Of a stretch of 64,000 bases of DNA, positions 1 through 12,540 are shown piece by piece. The position numbers and the translations under genes are program-made. Within the stretch, counting starts at the first letter, position 1; the number at the start of each line of letters is the position of its first letter. A model generated the notes under the pieces. The model was given only the letters and a program-made list of their open reading frames with translations, did not search any database and was not told the DNA's origin. The DNA lies in contig FJUW01000071.1 of NCBI GenBank assembly GCA_900074885.1, positions 114,973 to 178,972 of the forward strand, in the 5' to 3' direction. The stretch is from Rhynchosporium graminicola. Taxonomy: Eukaryota > Ascomycota > Leotiomycetes > Helotiales > Ploettnerulaceae.

Positions 1-1360
1 AATGTCTACAGAGCCAAGGTTGGTTGTTGATAACTTCTGAATTTAAGCGAGGCAGGAGCGACTTCCAAAGTCGTTACTGACGCTCTCCTCCCCTAACACA
101 AAAAGGGGATTGGCAATACTTATCCAAACATGTCCTGGTAATACTAACGAGAATCATGAAATGTCTTAAGGTTTCTTGAGGCATTGAAGGATAGGGTCAG
201 AGACCTCCTCAACATGTAATATCTCCACATGACACGCCAAACATCATGAATAGATTCATAGTGCAAGCACCTGCCTCGAGTAACATCGACTCAAGCATGA
301 TCTAATGTGGTTAAATTTCGCAAAGTCATTGGACAATGTAAAATCAAACAAGGGCGTCAGACTAAAGACATGGAAGCAAATATTCTGATGTTTACGAACC
401 TATCCTCGTAGCTTGCCCCTCACCCGCTCATTCGCACATGTACATAGCAACTTCCAATCCAAAGGTCTCGTTTCCAAAATTAGCATGAAAACATGCATTT
501 TCTCTCCATACAGTACAGGATGCCTGCTCATTGCTCTGAAAACCAAAAATGCTTCTCCAAGTGCCACCTGTGGTTTTCCAAGATCTTTACCTTGATGTCA
601 TTCGGCAATGGCAAGGGCTTTGATGATCCCGTTAATGCCGATATTTGGTAAATTTACCTATTTCAGCCTTTTTTTTCATGGCTAGGATATTATTCAAACC
701 CATAATCACAGTTCGACAACCAAAGTTCCCAGACCAACGACTCCGTCCCGGCATGGGAGAACGACTATGAATTAGGTGCTGCCACCAGTCACTCGTGGTC
801 CAGCATTTCTGAGCCAGTGTAGAATTGAACTGACTTGTGCATGAATGACGATTTGAATGGTTGGTTTGATCACGAATAGATTTCAAACACCCTGCACACC
901 CGCTTCGGTCACGAAAAATCGCTTGGCGACGAATATTAGTGGGGGTATGTCAACAACACCCCTCGATCACATACTATATCCATATTACTTGAAATACGAA
1001 CAAGCAGTTAATGTTTCTTCAACTATTGAACGTCTATGGGTAACTATGTTCATGTTGTGCCAGTAAGACTCCTCTGTTCATCCCAATAGGTGACTGGTCG
1101 GTCTTGGCGGCTGTCACATGCCTTTCGACTGAAAACAAAACGCGTCAGGAGGGCAGTAAGACCAATGACCAGTCAACTATCAATGCCAAAGCTCAACAAA
1201 ACAAGCCTGAGATTCTGGATTTCCACACGCGGCACCATGCTCCATCCTCTAACAACAACTCGACTATCTACGACTCATCCGAAAACCTACAGTTGGATGG
1301 ACGTGGCATCGGAAGACGCAGGAACGAATAACGCACAGCAAATACAAGTCGAAAGACGAG
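1..1360. other. Intergenic, nothing recognised
   Basis: Upstream of the lipase gene. Only short unrelated open frames on both strands; none has a recognisable domain, signal peptide or convincing splice structure. No RNA gene or repeat seen. It presumably holds the lipase promoter in its last few hundred bases. Confidence 0.5.
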
Positions 1361-4300
1361 ATGGAGCAGGGTGAGGACGGCTCCGAGGGGCGGGAAATCG
1401 AATTGAAAGCATCTTCTACTATAGCGGAGACATCGACTCTCCTTCCAGCACACGTTGCAAACGTAGTGAGTCTGGTTACAAGATCCAGTTCCCTGTACCT
1501 ACGCCTCGGGACGTTCATCGGTGGACTTGCTCTCGATGGCGCACGAGTCACGACTTTGACTGGGCTTGAATTGAGCAGAGCAGTCATCGAAGGCATACTA
1601 CACAGAGCTGGACGAGATGTATCTGTGCGGAGCACTGGAGAATTGGGGAAGGCTGAAGCGGACAGTATACTGGAACGAAGCATTGCGACGCTACATACTA
1701 CAATGACAAGCATATCTTTTGCTGCTTCGACAGGCTTCTACATATCCTCTGTAGCGCTGCATGGAGCTGGGGATTTGTCCCAGCAACTGTTGGCCACACT
1801 GGACAGCATACTGGGCAGCACCGACTCTAGTCGAGCAATTGCCAGCATTGTCACACTCATTCGACGAGAATTCCAGAACCCGGCCACTGGACGGGAGGGG
1901 GAGAAAGTAGGAGTTGCAGATTTGTTAGTAGGAATTTGCGGGCTGGCTCTACTACAAAAATGGTGCAAGAAGATTACAGATGCGGAGGGTAGTGCGGTCG
2001 TAGTAGTTTGGGATGTAGTGGTGCTGGACGATGGCAGGAGAGCGGATGTCATCAGCAAGGACGAACCAAATGCCGAGAAGCGATTGATTCGGGCTGGATC
2101 GATGTCATTTGTTACCCCTGGAGACGATCAAGTTGTGCAAACAATTGAGAGAGATGGTATTATCGAGGACGAATCCGATGATGCTTTTCCAGAAATCAGT
2201 CTCAAGCAACAGATTATGGATTCCCTGCCAGCTGACGCTTCAGTGTCGATTATAACGAAGACCACAACTACTAAGACTATTACCGTTGAGATTTCTGGTG
2301 CTCATCCGCCGGATCTGTCACCACCTCTTGGATTTGAAATCCTAGAAGAAAATGCCCATCACATAGGGGAGACAGACCTTGGTGGTGAGGTATTGACAAA
2401 TAAGCAGAAGGTCGACCTTATGGTTCCAATATATAGAGTGGTATATCGAATCTCTCGAAACAAGTTGCAGGGTGCCAATGTTGTATCAAATGGGGAGTTT
2501 GATGCTGAACATGCTATCGAAGATAGTGACGAGGAAGGAATGGGTGAGGACCCTACTGCTATCGAAGTTGCTCCTTTGATCAGTTCGCCGCTCTTCTCTC
2601 TTCCGCCTCCGCCTTCAGCCAGGAAGGACGCCCGAAAGGTGTCTGTAGACAATGCAAGTCCAGGCAGTCCTCCCTCGACCACATCTGGTGACGAGAGACT
2701 CCTCGGAATTTCTTCGATTCCTATTTCGAAACCATCGGATCCAGTTGCCAATCAGAAACGATCCCGAAAGCCAATGAGCTCCGCATCTTCTGTCTCCGAT
2801 GTATCCCCCTCAAAGAAAATGGTAACGAAACACCCAATCTCAAAAAGACCTAGACCCGAATTGTCACCCGCGAAAGCCAATGAGAAGAAAGGATCCTTCC
2901 GAAATGCTCTCAGGAAAGGGTCTGGTACAACGCTGTCAAACGTATGGAGTAAGGATTTACCTGATCCTCCAGCTTTCAAACCATCAACACAAAAACCAGC
3001 GCGGGCAGGTCTCGGCCATTCAGCAACAATAACATCACACCTCCCAGTTCCTCAGAGAAATACTAGGATAGTTCCCGCTCGACACGCACCCCGAGCACCC
3101 CAGCGAGGCAGCCCAAACTCCTTCTCTTCTCGAGATCTTGGCCTCATGCATCAACCGACACGGAGAAGCCCATCAAGAGCTGGCTTTTACTCGATTCATG
3201 AAAGACGCCGGAATTCGATCGTGTCTCAAACAGATACATATTCAATTCATCCAGCCGAGACTCGACCAGGGTCACCCACAGCTTTTCGGACACATCTCAG
3301 GGCTCAGAGTGATCTGGTGCGGGCACGATCTGAAAAGAACATCGTCTCGCAACCCATATCCATAACGACTAATCATCGACGTTCGAGGAGTGTTGTTCCC
3401 AGTATTTATACTCTCAATACAAATGACTCGGCGACTTCGCTTGTCATTGCAAACAAGCCTCGGCGTAGCGCCTTCGAGGATGCTCAGACTATCGAAGCTT
3501 TGATGCACACAGGTTTTGTCGATGGACTATTTCCTCAACACCACCTTATTCGGAATATCACACGTTTCGTGAGATTTGCATCGGCCTCGTATGGCGCAAG
3601 CTTTCTTCGGGTCATGGGTATCGTTACTTCCAAAGGACCAAGCACTAAGGAAATTGAGACATCACACCATCACGAGCATCATTCATTCTCAACACATACG
3701 CAGTTACCACCAGCGACCATTCTGTTGTCGTCGTTCGTTGATCCACAAGGCGGTACAGATTCAACGGGTAACACTAACACGGGAGTGCCAATGGTGCATT
3801 TTGTGTCTCTGGACCACGAGTCTAGAGCTGTCGTACTGACTTGCCGTGGTACACTGGGATTTGAAGATGTTCTGACGGACATGACTTGTGACTATGACGA
3901 GCTTATTTACCGGGGTAAAGCATACAAGGTCCACAAAGGTATTCATGCATCAGCGCGACGCCTTCTGGATGGTGGCGGAGGACGTGTTATGGCAACAATT
4001 GCCACTGCTTTGGAGGAATTCCCAGAATACGGTCTGGTAATGTGCGGACATTCTCTTGGTGGTGGCGTTACAGCTTTACTGGCGATTTTGATATCGGAAC
4101 CATCCGCAGATCCATCATCGACTGCCTTTTTTACAGCATCTGATTATTCATCGCCTCAATCTCTTCTCACAGCTTCACAAGGGGAATCGAGCACGGCACC
4201 ATCAAGAATTCGTCTGCCAGCAGGACGTCCTATTCATGTTTATGCTTATGGACCTCCAGCTACCGTCTCGCCTTCGCTTCGCCTCGCCACACGAGGATTG

Positions 4301-4810
4301 ATCACAACAATTGTCAATGGCCAGGATCTCGTACCATATCTATCCCTCGGTGTCCTCCATGATCTCCAGGCTGTAGCATTGGCTTTCAAGACAGATAACT
4401 CTGGGGCCAAGGGGGAGGTCAGGAAAAGAATCTGGCAAGGCATCACAGGGACTTTCTTGGACAAGTGGTACGCTAACCGTCCACCGGGGATGAATACCGA
4501 GGAGGACGATCAGTGGGCGTACTCAGCCTTGAAAGCGCTGCGTGCTTCCATGCTTTCAGCCAAACTTCTCCCCCCTGGCGAGGTTTTCCTTGCTGAAACG
4601 ATGCCGGTGCTTCAGCGCGACGCATTTCTTGCTCGAAATGATGAAGGCAAAGGACTTGGTCGGCCGGCTACTCGAAGTGTGTTGAAATATGTAAAGGATG
4701 TGGAGAAAAGGTTCGGCGAAGTAAAATTTGGTGGCAGTATGCTTCTTGATCATAGTCCAGGCAGGTATGAGACAAGTCTAGGTGCATTGGGAAAGGGTAT
4801 TCTGGGATAA
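1361..4810 (+). CDS. Class-3 lipase (sn1-specific diacylglycerol lipase-like)
   Basis: Single exon, 1149 aa. The alpha/beta-hydrolase lipase_3 domain lies at about residues 780-1060. The nucleophile elbow GHSLGGG puts the catalytic Ser near residue 898; the Asp of GQDLVPYL (about 989) and the His of GVLHD (about 1000) complete a likely triad. Residues 1-200 form a conserved helical N-terminal segment; residues 400-720 are low-complexity Ser/Pro/Arg-rich and probably disordered. Diacylglycerol-lipase relatives cleave the sn1 acyl chain of diacylglycerol at membranes; I see no clear N-terminal four-helix membrane domain like that of animal DAGL. The start was chosen as the first Met of the open frame and a short upstream exon cannot be excluded. 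Family call is firm; exact substrate is inference. Confidence 0.88.
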   Translation: MEQGEDGSEGREIELKASSTIAETSTLLPAHVANVVSLVTRSSSLYLRLGTFIGGLALDGARVTTLTGLELSRAVIEGILHRAGRDVSVRSTGELGKAEADSILERSIATLHTTMTSISFAASTGFYISSVALHGAGDLSQQLLATLDSILGSTDSSRAIASIVTLIRREFQNPATGREGEKVGVADLLVGICGLALLQKWCKKITDAEGSAVVVVWDVVVLDDGRRADVISKDEPNAEKRLIRAGSMSFVTPGDDQVVQTIERDGIIEDESDDAFPEISLKQQIMDSLPADASVSIITKTTTTKTITVEISGAHPPDLSPPLGFEILEENAHHIGETDLGGEVLTNKQKVDLMVPIYRVVYRISRNKLQGANVVSNGEFDAEHAIEDSDEEGMGEDPTAIEVAPLISSPLFSLPPPPSARKDARKVSVDNASPGSPPSTTSGDERLLGISSIPISKPSDPVANQKRSRKPMSSASSVSDVSPSKKMVTKHPISKRPRPELSPAKANEKKGSFRNALRKGSGTTLSNVWSKDLPDPPAFKPSTQKPARAGLGHSATITSHLPVPQRNTRIVPARHAPRAPQRGSPNSFSSRDLGLMHQPTRRSPSRAGFYSIHERRRNSIVSQTDTYSIHPAETRPGSPTAFRTHLRAQSDLVRARSEKNIVSQPISITTNHRRSRSVVPSIYTLNTNDSATSLVIANKPRRSAFEDAQTIEALMHTGFVDGLFPQHHLIRNITRFVRFASASYGASFLRVMGIVTSKGPSTKEIETSHHHEHHSFSTHTQLPPATILLSSFVDPQGGTDSTGNTNTGVPMVHFVSLDHESRAVVLTCRGTLGFEDVLTDMTCDYDELIYRGKAYKVHKGIHASARRLLDGGGGRVMATIATALEEFPEYGLVMCGHSLGGGVTALLAILISEPSADPSSTAFFTASDYSSPQSLLTASQGESSTAPSRIRLPAGRPIHVYAYGPPATVSPSLRLATRGLITTIVNGQDLVPYLSLGVLHDLQAVALAFKTDNSGAKGEVRKRIWQGITGTFLDKWYANRPPGMNTEEDDQWAYSALKALRASMLSAKLLPPGEVFLAETMPVLQRDAFLARNDEGKGLGRPATRSVLKYVKDVEKRFGEVKFGGSMLLDHSPGRYETSLGALGKGILG

Positions 4811-4991
4811 ACTAGAAAGACTGTGGCGACATGGTTCTGTACGAAATGACTTCGAATGTGTTGACGAACAATGTCTCAACGCCTTTGCATGGGCTTCTTC
4901 ACCATCATTATTGCATCTTCTGGTGTTGCGAAGTTTGCTCTCATCATTTCATTGAGTTGAGATTGTAGTGTGGCGGTGAGATACTTTATTA

Positions 4992-7066
4992 CTATGGGTT
5001 GCTTCCAATCACTACAGTGCCCCGAGTCCTCGATATGCACCTGAGCTTTCTCCAATCTTTAAATTTCGTGGCTGGACAGCAATTCCTCTTCCTCTTCTTG
5101 CTGACTGGATCTTCGACAAGCAGCTCGGTCACAATTTCCTCCGTCTTCCCCTTCACTGTCGTAGTTTCTTCGCAAGCCGACATAATGGATCGTTGGTATG
5201 CAACCAAGTCCCGCAGCGCACTCTTGTACTCTATTGCAGCAACTTGGTCCTTCGTCTTCGATTTCTCTGCTCTCACATCTCTCAATACCCTTCTCAAGAT
5301 CTTACCTGTTGGATTCCTGGGAATCAAATCTATGAACACGACCTCTGCAACGTTCTTATATCTCGCCAATCTCGTACCGAGGAAATCCTTGACCGAGATC
5401 TCGTCGATCTTCGCATCCGGATTCTTCACAACGAACGCCAATGGCACTTCTCCACAACCATCTGCTGCTGGTGAAGCAATGACGCCTGCATCTTGTATGC
5501 CAGGGTATTCCAGCAATGCGGCTTCGATCTCAGCAGGACTGACCTGCCACCCACGGACTTTGATGAGGTCTTTCGTCCTGTCAATCACGTACCAATTGCC
5601 ATTTTGAGCGTAGCCGATATCGCCGGTGCGAATCCAGCCATCTGCTGTGCGGGCTTCGATTGTCGCGAAAGTGTTGCTGAGATACCCTTTCATGGCATGA
5701 GCAGTTTGTATTTGAATTTCTCCCGTTGACCCGTCTTTCTGTACGATGGTTCCGGATGCATCTACAGCCCTGCGACTGCTGTTAGCTCACAACTATAAGG
5801 ATATCGTTTCAATTAAAGTTCCTGGCCAAGTACATACCTTAGCCGACTTCCATCGACAGCCTGTCCAACACTCCCACTTCCATCCTTGTCTCCTTTCGAC
5901 CAACAAGTGGCCCAGCCCGTCTCAGTCATCCCGTAAACCTGCACAATTCTAGCTTCCTCGCTCAATACTCCATACAGCTTTGACTGCATGCCATCACTTG
6001 CACAAGAACCACCTACGAAGACTCTTTTCAAGCTATCGAGCTCGCCTTTATCGTGCTTCGCAAGCGTCATCATGATAGGAGGCACGACAATCGTATGCGT
6101 AATGCCGACCTTCTTGATGGTATTCACGAAGAGGTTTTCTTCAAACCGTGGCATGATGTAAGCTGGGCATCCAGTGCGCAAGGGAACAGCATGCTGGAGT
6201 GGTATAGTGAAGACGTGGAAAGGTGGTAGCGCGATGAGGCTTCTCATGTCATTGTCAACCCGACCTCCCCCTCCGTTCTGAGCTTTGACCTGTGCTCGAA
6301 CCAGATCTTCTACGATCTTTCCCTGCGAGACCAAGTATCCATGACTGATGACCGCAGCTTTTGGAAGACCTGATGTCCCACTTGTACTCACGTATGCGGC
6401 TTCGATGTCCTCGCTGCTGTCTTGAGTCCAATCCATCTCACCGTGGCAGAGAAGTTTTTCCCAGCTTTGTCGCGCGGGCGGGATATCTTCACTTTCGAAG
6501 TTGAGGATGAAAATTCTTGAGATTGGAATAGAGCATTCTTCTGCTGCGCGAAGAGAGACGGAGAGAGATTTCAGAGAAGTCAGGATATGTTGAGCTCCTG
6601 TAATGCGGAGGTGGTGAGCGAGTTCGCGAGCTGTGTAGCCTGGGTTGGCGCCTGTGAAGCGGAGACCGGAGCCGATGATTGAGAGATATATTGGTGTGTA
6701 ATTGATCTAATGCTCGTTAGGTTTCTGGTTATGAACGTGGGAGGTTGGGGTAAACATTGCAAATACTGTATTGATAAACAGTAACGGGGTGGATAACATT
6801 AGAAGGGAAGATGTTAGGAGCCTACATCGTTGAGACTGACAACACAGACGCAGCCATCTGTCCCAAAAGCATGAGCATTGAAGCCTGCTATCAATTTCCG
6901 AACCAAAGTGTGATTTTGAGCAAATGAGAGCGAGCGTGTGAGGTTGCTGGGGTCAATGTACAGCTAAGTGTATGTTACTTTCCTGCTCGAGTTCTCTCCA
7001 TGGTCGACTTACAGGTTTGTCCTCGTCCAGCGGCGGATTTGCAAAAGTCCATGACACGAGATCCAT
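4992..7066 (-). CDS. Acyl-CoA synthetase / 4-coumarate-CoA ligase-like ANL enzyme
   Basis: Four exons on the minus strand: 7066-7013, 6963-6826, 6706-5838 and 5769-4992, giving 612 aa. The protein starts MDLVSWTFANPP. ANL-superfamily marks are visible: the P-loop STSGTSGLPK near residue 171, the VYGMTETG motif, the hinge/adenylate motif GWIRTGDIGY (Asp near 404), the DLIKVRGWQVSP segment and NPTGKILRR, whose Lys is the usual catalytic lysine. Family members activate a carboxylate as acyl-AMP and transfer it to CoA. The C-terminus ends GSNP, with no SKL-like peroxisomal signal, and is preceded by a basic KKRKR patch. Intron 2 has a weak GTAGGC donor, so the 6826/6706 junction is the least certain. 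It is divergent from the TmpA-like gene about 2.1 kb away. Substrate unknown. Confidence 0.85.
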
Positions 7067-9207
7067 GATGACTTTGATCCTAAGCAACAGCTCCAATGCT
7101 TAAATGGTTGGAAATGAGAGAGAGAAAACGTCTTCCAGATGAACACAGTCAAAAATGGGTATGCTTTGAGATTTGTAGGTGCAGGAGGGCCTGAATAGAT
7201 ATCCCTGACTGACTCAAGCAATTTCCTTACATTCCAAAAAGACGGGAATTCCTAATCCTATAATCTTTCTAAGGTGTCACAAAGCCGCAGTTCACTCGTG
7301 CCTGTTCGCGGATTCCACGGTCTAATCTTGGGAAGTTTCGTTTTGCTACTTGATGCCCGTGTACCATTTGGAATGACTCGCATGTGGCTTCTGTATTCCA
7401 AATACGTGCCTGTGCCACACCAAACTCACGTGAACCTCCTACTAGCCTCAAAGATGTCTATTTTGATCTGAAATATCGTCTATCTTGTCTTATTTTGGCC
7501 ATCATTTACTTACGCATGCGTGCCCGTTGTGGAGGTATATCTGAATGATTCTGGTGTTGTGATGTGTTAGTGTCGTGGCACAGCAACACTGCAACATCAA
7601 CATATGATTAATACTTGAGGGCTGCACCCAAGCTTGTGCTTACATACATGCTGCATCTTTGACCAGGTTCGGACTCGGCTCCGCTAGGAACTGGCATTTG
7701 GATTTTGATATTCGTACGGTTACTTTCGCAATTGTCCTATTTTCCTATCGAGATCTGTACTACCTCGTTACTGTCCCACGTTTCTGTACCACAGTTGCAC
7801 ACGATAGACTGACGGGATTCCAGAACGAAAGGGAACCTGGTGTATCGGTTTGCTCAATTGTATGTCACGAGTCGCGTGAAGTCCAAAAAAATTTCAGGCT
7901 GGCAGGAGTCAGGTTGTTGATTTTGTGCAACGTTCTCTCAATCTCAGCCTCGATTTTTCTATCACGATCCGGGTCTCGGACAAGGATAAGCCATCAATTT
8001 GCTTGGAGAACGCTTCGCCGTCCTCTTGCATTGATTATTCTTTCGCAGGCTGTGATATGCGCTTACCAGTTGCTTACAAGCGCTTGATATTTTGGTCTGT
8101 CCCAATCAAGATTGTCCATGTTATGGCGTATCTGTTGAACTTGACGAACGACCAGGATTTACATCTCTTTGTGGGGGCCGGTCTTCCTTGCATTATGCAT
8201 ACTTGACTGCATCTGGGATGCTGGGACTTGTCGGAACCACCAATCGCTACGAGCTGATGCTATTTCCACTCGGCATGGGCTTTTGAGCATGCCAGTCGCA
8301 TCTTCATACTGTATCAGTGCAATTCCCATGAACGGCATTCCTCACATCTTAATTCGGTTTGTGGCTGTGTTACCAGTTTCCTCCGCGAGAATTTCGCTCG
8401 TTTGGCACTTGAAAACATATGACGAGAACCCGGTTCTGAGCCAGCTGCAGAAGTTCGCGCGTCGAGGATCGAAATCCTCTCAAGTGAGACTTGGTGTAAG
8501 ATGGAAAGCATTCTGCATCTCAAAATGCAGTCGGAATATCCAAAATTAAATTCTAAGCATACAATCCCATGTATTGAGATCTCAACGTCTCCGCCATATC
8601 TGGTATGTGAAAAACGCCGCTCCAAGATAGCCGCTGTTTTGCCCGAGATATCAGAATGGGTCACGCAGTCGTACAAACTTTTGTTTCCGCTCTTGAAAAC
8701 CACCGTCTCAAGAAATTCCGAATGGTATTAAGGGACCGTTTGTTTCTGGTTCGCTTCGAGATGGGGAAATTGAACGCCGGCTTCACTATCCACCTACCTT
8801 CCCAATGGGACAGCAACACCCAAATAATTCATTGCTTTGCCGTGCCAGATTACAAAAACTAATGAATGGGCGGCACAGCTGCATGAATCATCTTTAGAGT
8901 CAATTGGACCGACGATCCCTACTAATAGCTATTGTGAATAAGATCCTTAAATAGAGATCCAACTTTAGACTTTAGATGAGTCTTGGATAGGTGTCTAGGC
9001 TTACGAAGCTCTACTCACCCCACTCGCTCTTCTTGTACTCTGACCCAACATTGGACAGAGAAAGGAGTTCCAGAAGATGCTCTAGTTAGTTTTGTGCAAC
9101 AGTTATAATGCACCGCCATCTACGTTATCGTACGTCTATTCTATTGGGAAATAATAAAACTCCTTGAGTATATCGTTATAGAGACAACAATAGCTTCAAA
9201 ATCAAAC
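7067..9207. other. Long divergent intergenic region
   Basis: Lies between two divergently transcribed genes (ANL enzyme and TmpA-like flavoprotein). Short open frames of up to 142 codons occur on the plus strand around 7.66-8.09 kb, but they overlap each other in different frames and resemble nothing I know. No repeat or RNA gene seen. Presumed to contain both promoters. Confidence 0.45.
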
Positions 9208-10718
9208 ATGGCCTCGATATCTCAACCCCAATTGGCCCGTATTTCCTCTACCTTGCATGCTGCTTCTGCAATCACAAAGTTCTCCTTCAAGTATACTTCA
9301 ACTCTCACACACTCAAGCATCACAAGTTACTCAAGCTCAAATTACCAAAAACCTCTTCCGCTCCCTCCAAAACATCATTCCCGGACTCTGCGCCACGCAA
9401 GGCATACATTTCTAAACGTTTATCGCCGTCTTTTCAGTATTGTCTTTGCTCTGAATGTTGTTGGAATCGCAATACTGTTGTGGAGCAATGATGAAGACGA
9501 CAGCTCAACCTTCTTGGGGCATCTAGCCACCGCGGCTTCAGCCAATATCACGATTGCGATATTAGCGCGACAGGACTATATGGTTAACGCCATGTTCAAG
9601 TATGTGCTCCACCATACTTATATTTGTACTGCTTCTAAATTTTCAGACTATGTTGGTCAGTACCTCTGTCAGCACCACTTCGGCTGCGCAGAATGCTCAC
9701 GAAAGTATATGAGTATGGAGGGGTGCACAGTGGTGCTGCTGTATCATCAGTAGTCTGGTTTGCACTTTTTACTGGATTTCTCACGAATCAGTTCGTGAAA
9801 AGCGCAGCAATAAGAGGTCCAGCTGTCCTAACGACGACCTACATCCTCTTAATACTACTAATTTGCATTGTGGTCACCGCATATCCTCGTTTTCGGTTTT
9901 CATCTCACAACACTTTCGAAAATCTTCACCGATGGGGCGGGTGGTTCTCATTTGCAATATTTTGGGTGGAGCTTGTACTTTTTGTTCATGCCCAGACGCC
10001 CCGGATCGGTCCAGCAATAGTGAGGCAGCCCGCTTTCTACTTCCTGCTCGTGTCGTCACTTCACACTATCCTGCCGTGGCTGCGTCTGCATAAGCTCTAT
10101 ATTACTCCCGAAAAATTATCGAACCATGCTATCCGACTTCACTTCACAGAATCTGTCCCACTTTTTGTCGGTCTCCGAATTTCTGATGCACCTTTGAAAG
10201 AATGGCATTCTTTCGCATGCATACCTGCTCGATCAGGTCCAGGTGGCTCAGTTCTCATTTCCGATGCAGGGGACTGGACCAAGAAGACAATACAGGATCC
10301 TAAGCCATACTATTGGGTCAAAGGTGTGCCTGTCACGGGAGTTCTGTGCATGGCTCGTATCTTCCGCAAGGTCGTCGTTGTAACAACAGGAAGTGGTATC
10401 GGTCCCTGTCTGGCAGTCATCCAAGATATTCCTATTCGTGGTACCAGTTGCCGGGTGATCTGGTCGACGCCAAGTCCGCTGGAGACCTATGGGACCGAAA
10501 TCTGCAACGCCGTCAAGATGGTAGATAAGGAAGCTATCATTATTGATACAAGAAAGGATGGGAGGAGACCAAATCTGGTTGCGATTGCATGGGAACTATA
10601 TTGTAGGGAAGAGGCTGAGGCAGTGTTCGTCATCAGTAACCCAATGCTGACGAAGAAAGTTGTGTATGCGCTGGAAGCAAGAGGTATACCAACATTTGGA
10701 CCTATATGGGACTCGTGA
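9208..10718 (+). CDS. TmpA/ferric-reductase-like membrane flavoprotein
   Basis: Two exons, 9208-9599 and 9647-10718, with a 47-nt intron (GTATGT...TTTCAG), giving 487 aa. The join restores a continuous frame reading NAMFKLCWSVPLSAP. About six hydrophobic segments lie between residues 70 and 290, with ferric-reductase-like spacing. The C-terminal half has an EWHSFA segment like the HPFxx FAD site, and VVVVTTGSGIGPCLAV, a TGSGIGP NAD(P)H-binding loop. This looks like the membrane oxidoreductase family that includes Aspergillus nidulans TmpA, involved in conidiation signalling; that resemblance is from memory. Members probably move electrons from NAD(P)H across a membrane; partner unknown. Its divergent neighbour is an adenylate-forming enzyme. 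Confidence 0.8.
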
Positions 10719-11289
10719 TTCAGGAATTTAGAAATGTATATCACAATATCAGTAGACCCGGAGTTGACTGAATGAATCAAATAGCACCAGTTCTACCTTC
10801 GTCAAACTCTTTCGAGACAGCTCGGCCCTCCGGTAGAAGCGAACTATCGGCGACAGAAAATCTGGCTACTAGGGCAACTCCAGATACTGAACGAACTATT
10901 GAGAGTCTCGATCGTGACAAAACCTAACTCAATCATTACTAGTAATGTCGCACAATTCCATTACGGGCTTCCATAGAGGAGGTTGCAAGATCGTTAACAT
11001 TATATGGCATTTGTCCTTGAAGCAGCATTAGCTTCATCTAAATCAGCTGATTTTCTGGCACGGATAGGCAGGCTGTGTCAACTGAGCAAGCAAGACGCTT
11101 TCGTTCCTGCGGCGCAGACGAAATTACCTGTATCTAAGGTTCTGTCAAGCCACATTGGCAAATATAGTTTTCAAAAAGTTTCAATTACTCTTATTAAGTA
11201 TTGCTCACCTATAATCAATTTCGCATCCTTCATTATCATCGTGGAGGCACGAACTTCACCCACGGCGGTCTCGTGCTATCCGACTACGC
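10719..11289. other. Intergenic and possible 5' part of F-box pseudogene
   Basis: No independent gene recognised. An open frame entering the F-box remnant begins at 11004, but its first 90 codons match nothing I know. Confidence 0.4.
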
Positions 11290-12540
11290 TACACAGCATC
11301 TCTAACGGGCTTCTTGTGATGATCTTTGAATCTCTGCTGCTGTGGGATCTTCCTATGCACGTCCATCGTCCGAGAGTGTCGTATACTCGAGTGTCCCGGT
11401 CTACTAGTCTGTCCAGTGTGAGGTTTGTGTGAAAGGTCTTTCACAGACTAGCCACACCCATCAAATATAGGTACTACACATTACAAAGAAATCACGAGAA
11501 AAGTCTACAGCTCAATATCCCCGGGAATATCATTAAACAGGTATCTCAAGATGTGAAGCGCTTCACAGTGCATGCTATCGGCACCGGTTTGCCTAACTGG
11601 GAGCTTATTGAGCAGGATCTCGGGTCATTACCCAGGCTTAAAATTCTCAGGAAAGAGCGCCTATTTCAATCAAATTCGAAATTGATCATTGATTTGATTC
11701 ACTAGTTGGGGAATTCATTGTTTTGACGGGCAGCGAACAAGAGTCAATGGGGGATTGCCAAGTCTAAACTTCGGCCTGGAGTCACTATTTCATCCGCCTC
11801 ACCTGGCCTCTGTCACTATTTGATCTCTTCGATACCTCCTGAGCATGTCACTTGGCTTGATCTTGGGCTTTTGAACCCGTATCTTCCAGGCTTGGAGACG
11901 CATACAAGGCTCTCGCCTTAAAATTCAACGGCTTCCTCAGCATTTACCTTCTACAAGCAAAGCATTTGAAATACTTTAGCTTCAACCTCACCAAGCCAAT
12001 TGAGGAAGTCGCAACAAAGGTTTTTTCATCTCTCAAGTCTGGAGTGAAAATGCCTGCTCTGGAACGGTTGGCACTGATTGAATATCACTGGGAGCACACA
12101 AGTGAGGAAGCCATGTCTAGTTGGAACCTTTCAGATATGGAGAATTTGAAAATTATAGGTTTGATCTGGGCGGATTCATCCCTTCAGTTGGAGCGAAAGA
12201 TTTTTGCAATCTCCGCTCTCTTCGACTAGGAAGATCTCTTTCCCGTGGCCCATGCTACGAGGAGAGTTCAGGTATGTAGACCCTTCTCGATGCATTTCTC
12301 AGAACTCAGACTCAATTAAAGGAATTACATCTGACTTTATACACTCACATTATAGCCCTGAGAACTTTCTCTCTTAGCAATGAAGCATTTGGAAATTCTT
12401 AGCTTTTCACCGAAGATATCGTATGGAGTGAGCAGAGAAACTGGCGTCTCCCCAGGCTGACTATGCAGGATCTAGAACAACTACTTCAATATCTGCCGCA
12501 TCTAAAACGACAGTTTAACGACTATATGTAAACTTGCAAC
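11290..12540 (+). pseudogene. Decayed F-box / leucine-rich-repeat-type gene
   Basis: No intact frame, but family-like pieces follow each other in order. From about 11303 a frame reads NGLLVMIFESL, then LSSVRFV, stop (TGA at 11430-11432), KVFHRLATPIKYRYYTLQ, the layout of a fungal F-box (LLxxIxxSL ... SLxxVCKxFxxLATPxxYR). The same frame continues to VKRFTVHAIGTGLPNWEL and LGSLPRLKIL before a TAG near 11705. Further on, other frames hold PPEHVTWLDLGLLNPYLPGL (about 11840), MPALERLALIEYHW (about 12050) and MKHLEILSF (about 12380), leucine-rich segments typical of these proteins. Several stops and frame changes make it non-functional as read. F-box proteins select substrates for SCF ubiquitin ligases. 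The limits are approximate. Confidence 0.65.

Noticed and set aside
1264..1713. 149-codon minus-strand ORF at the lipase 5' end
   Set aside because: Antisense shadow of the lipase coding frame; no start context or family.
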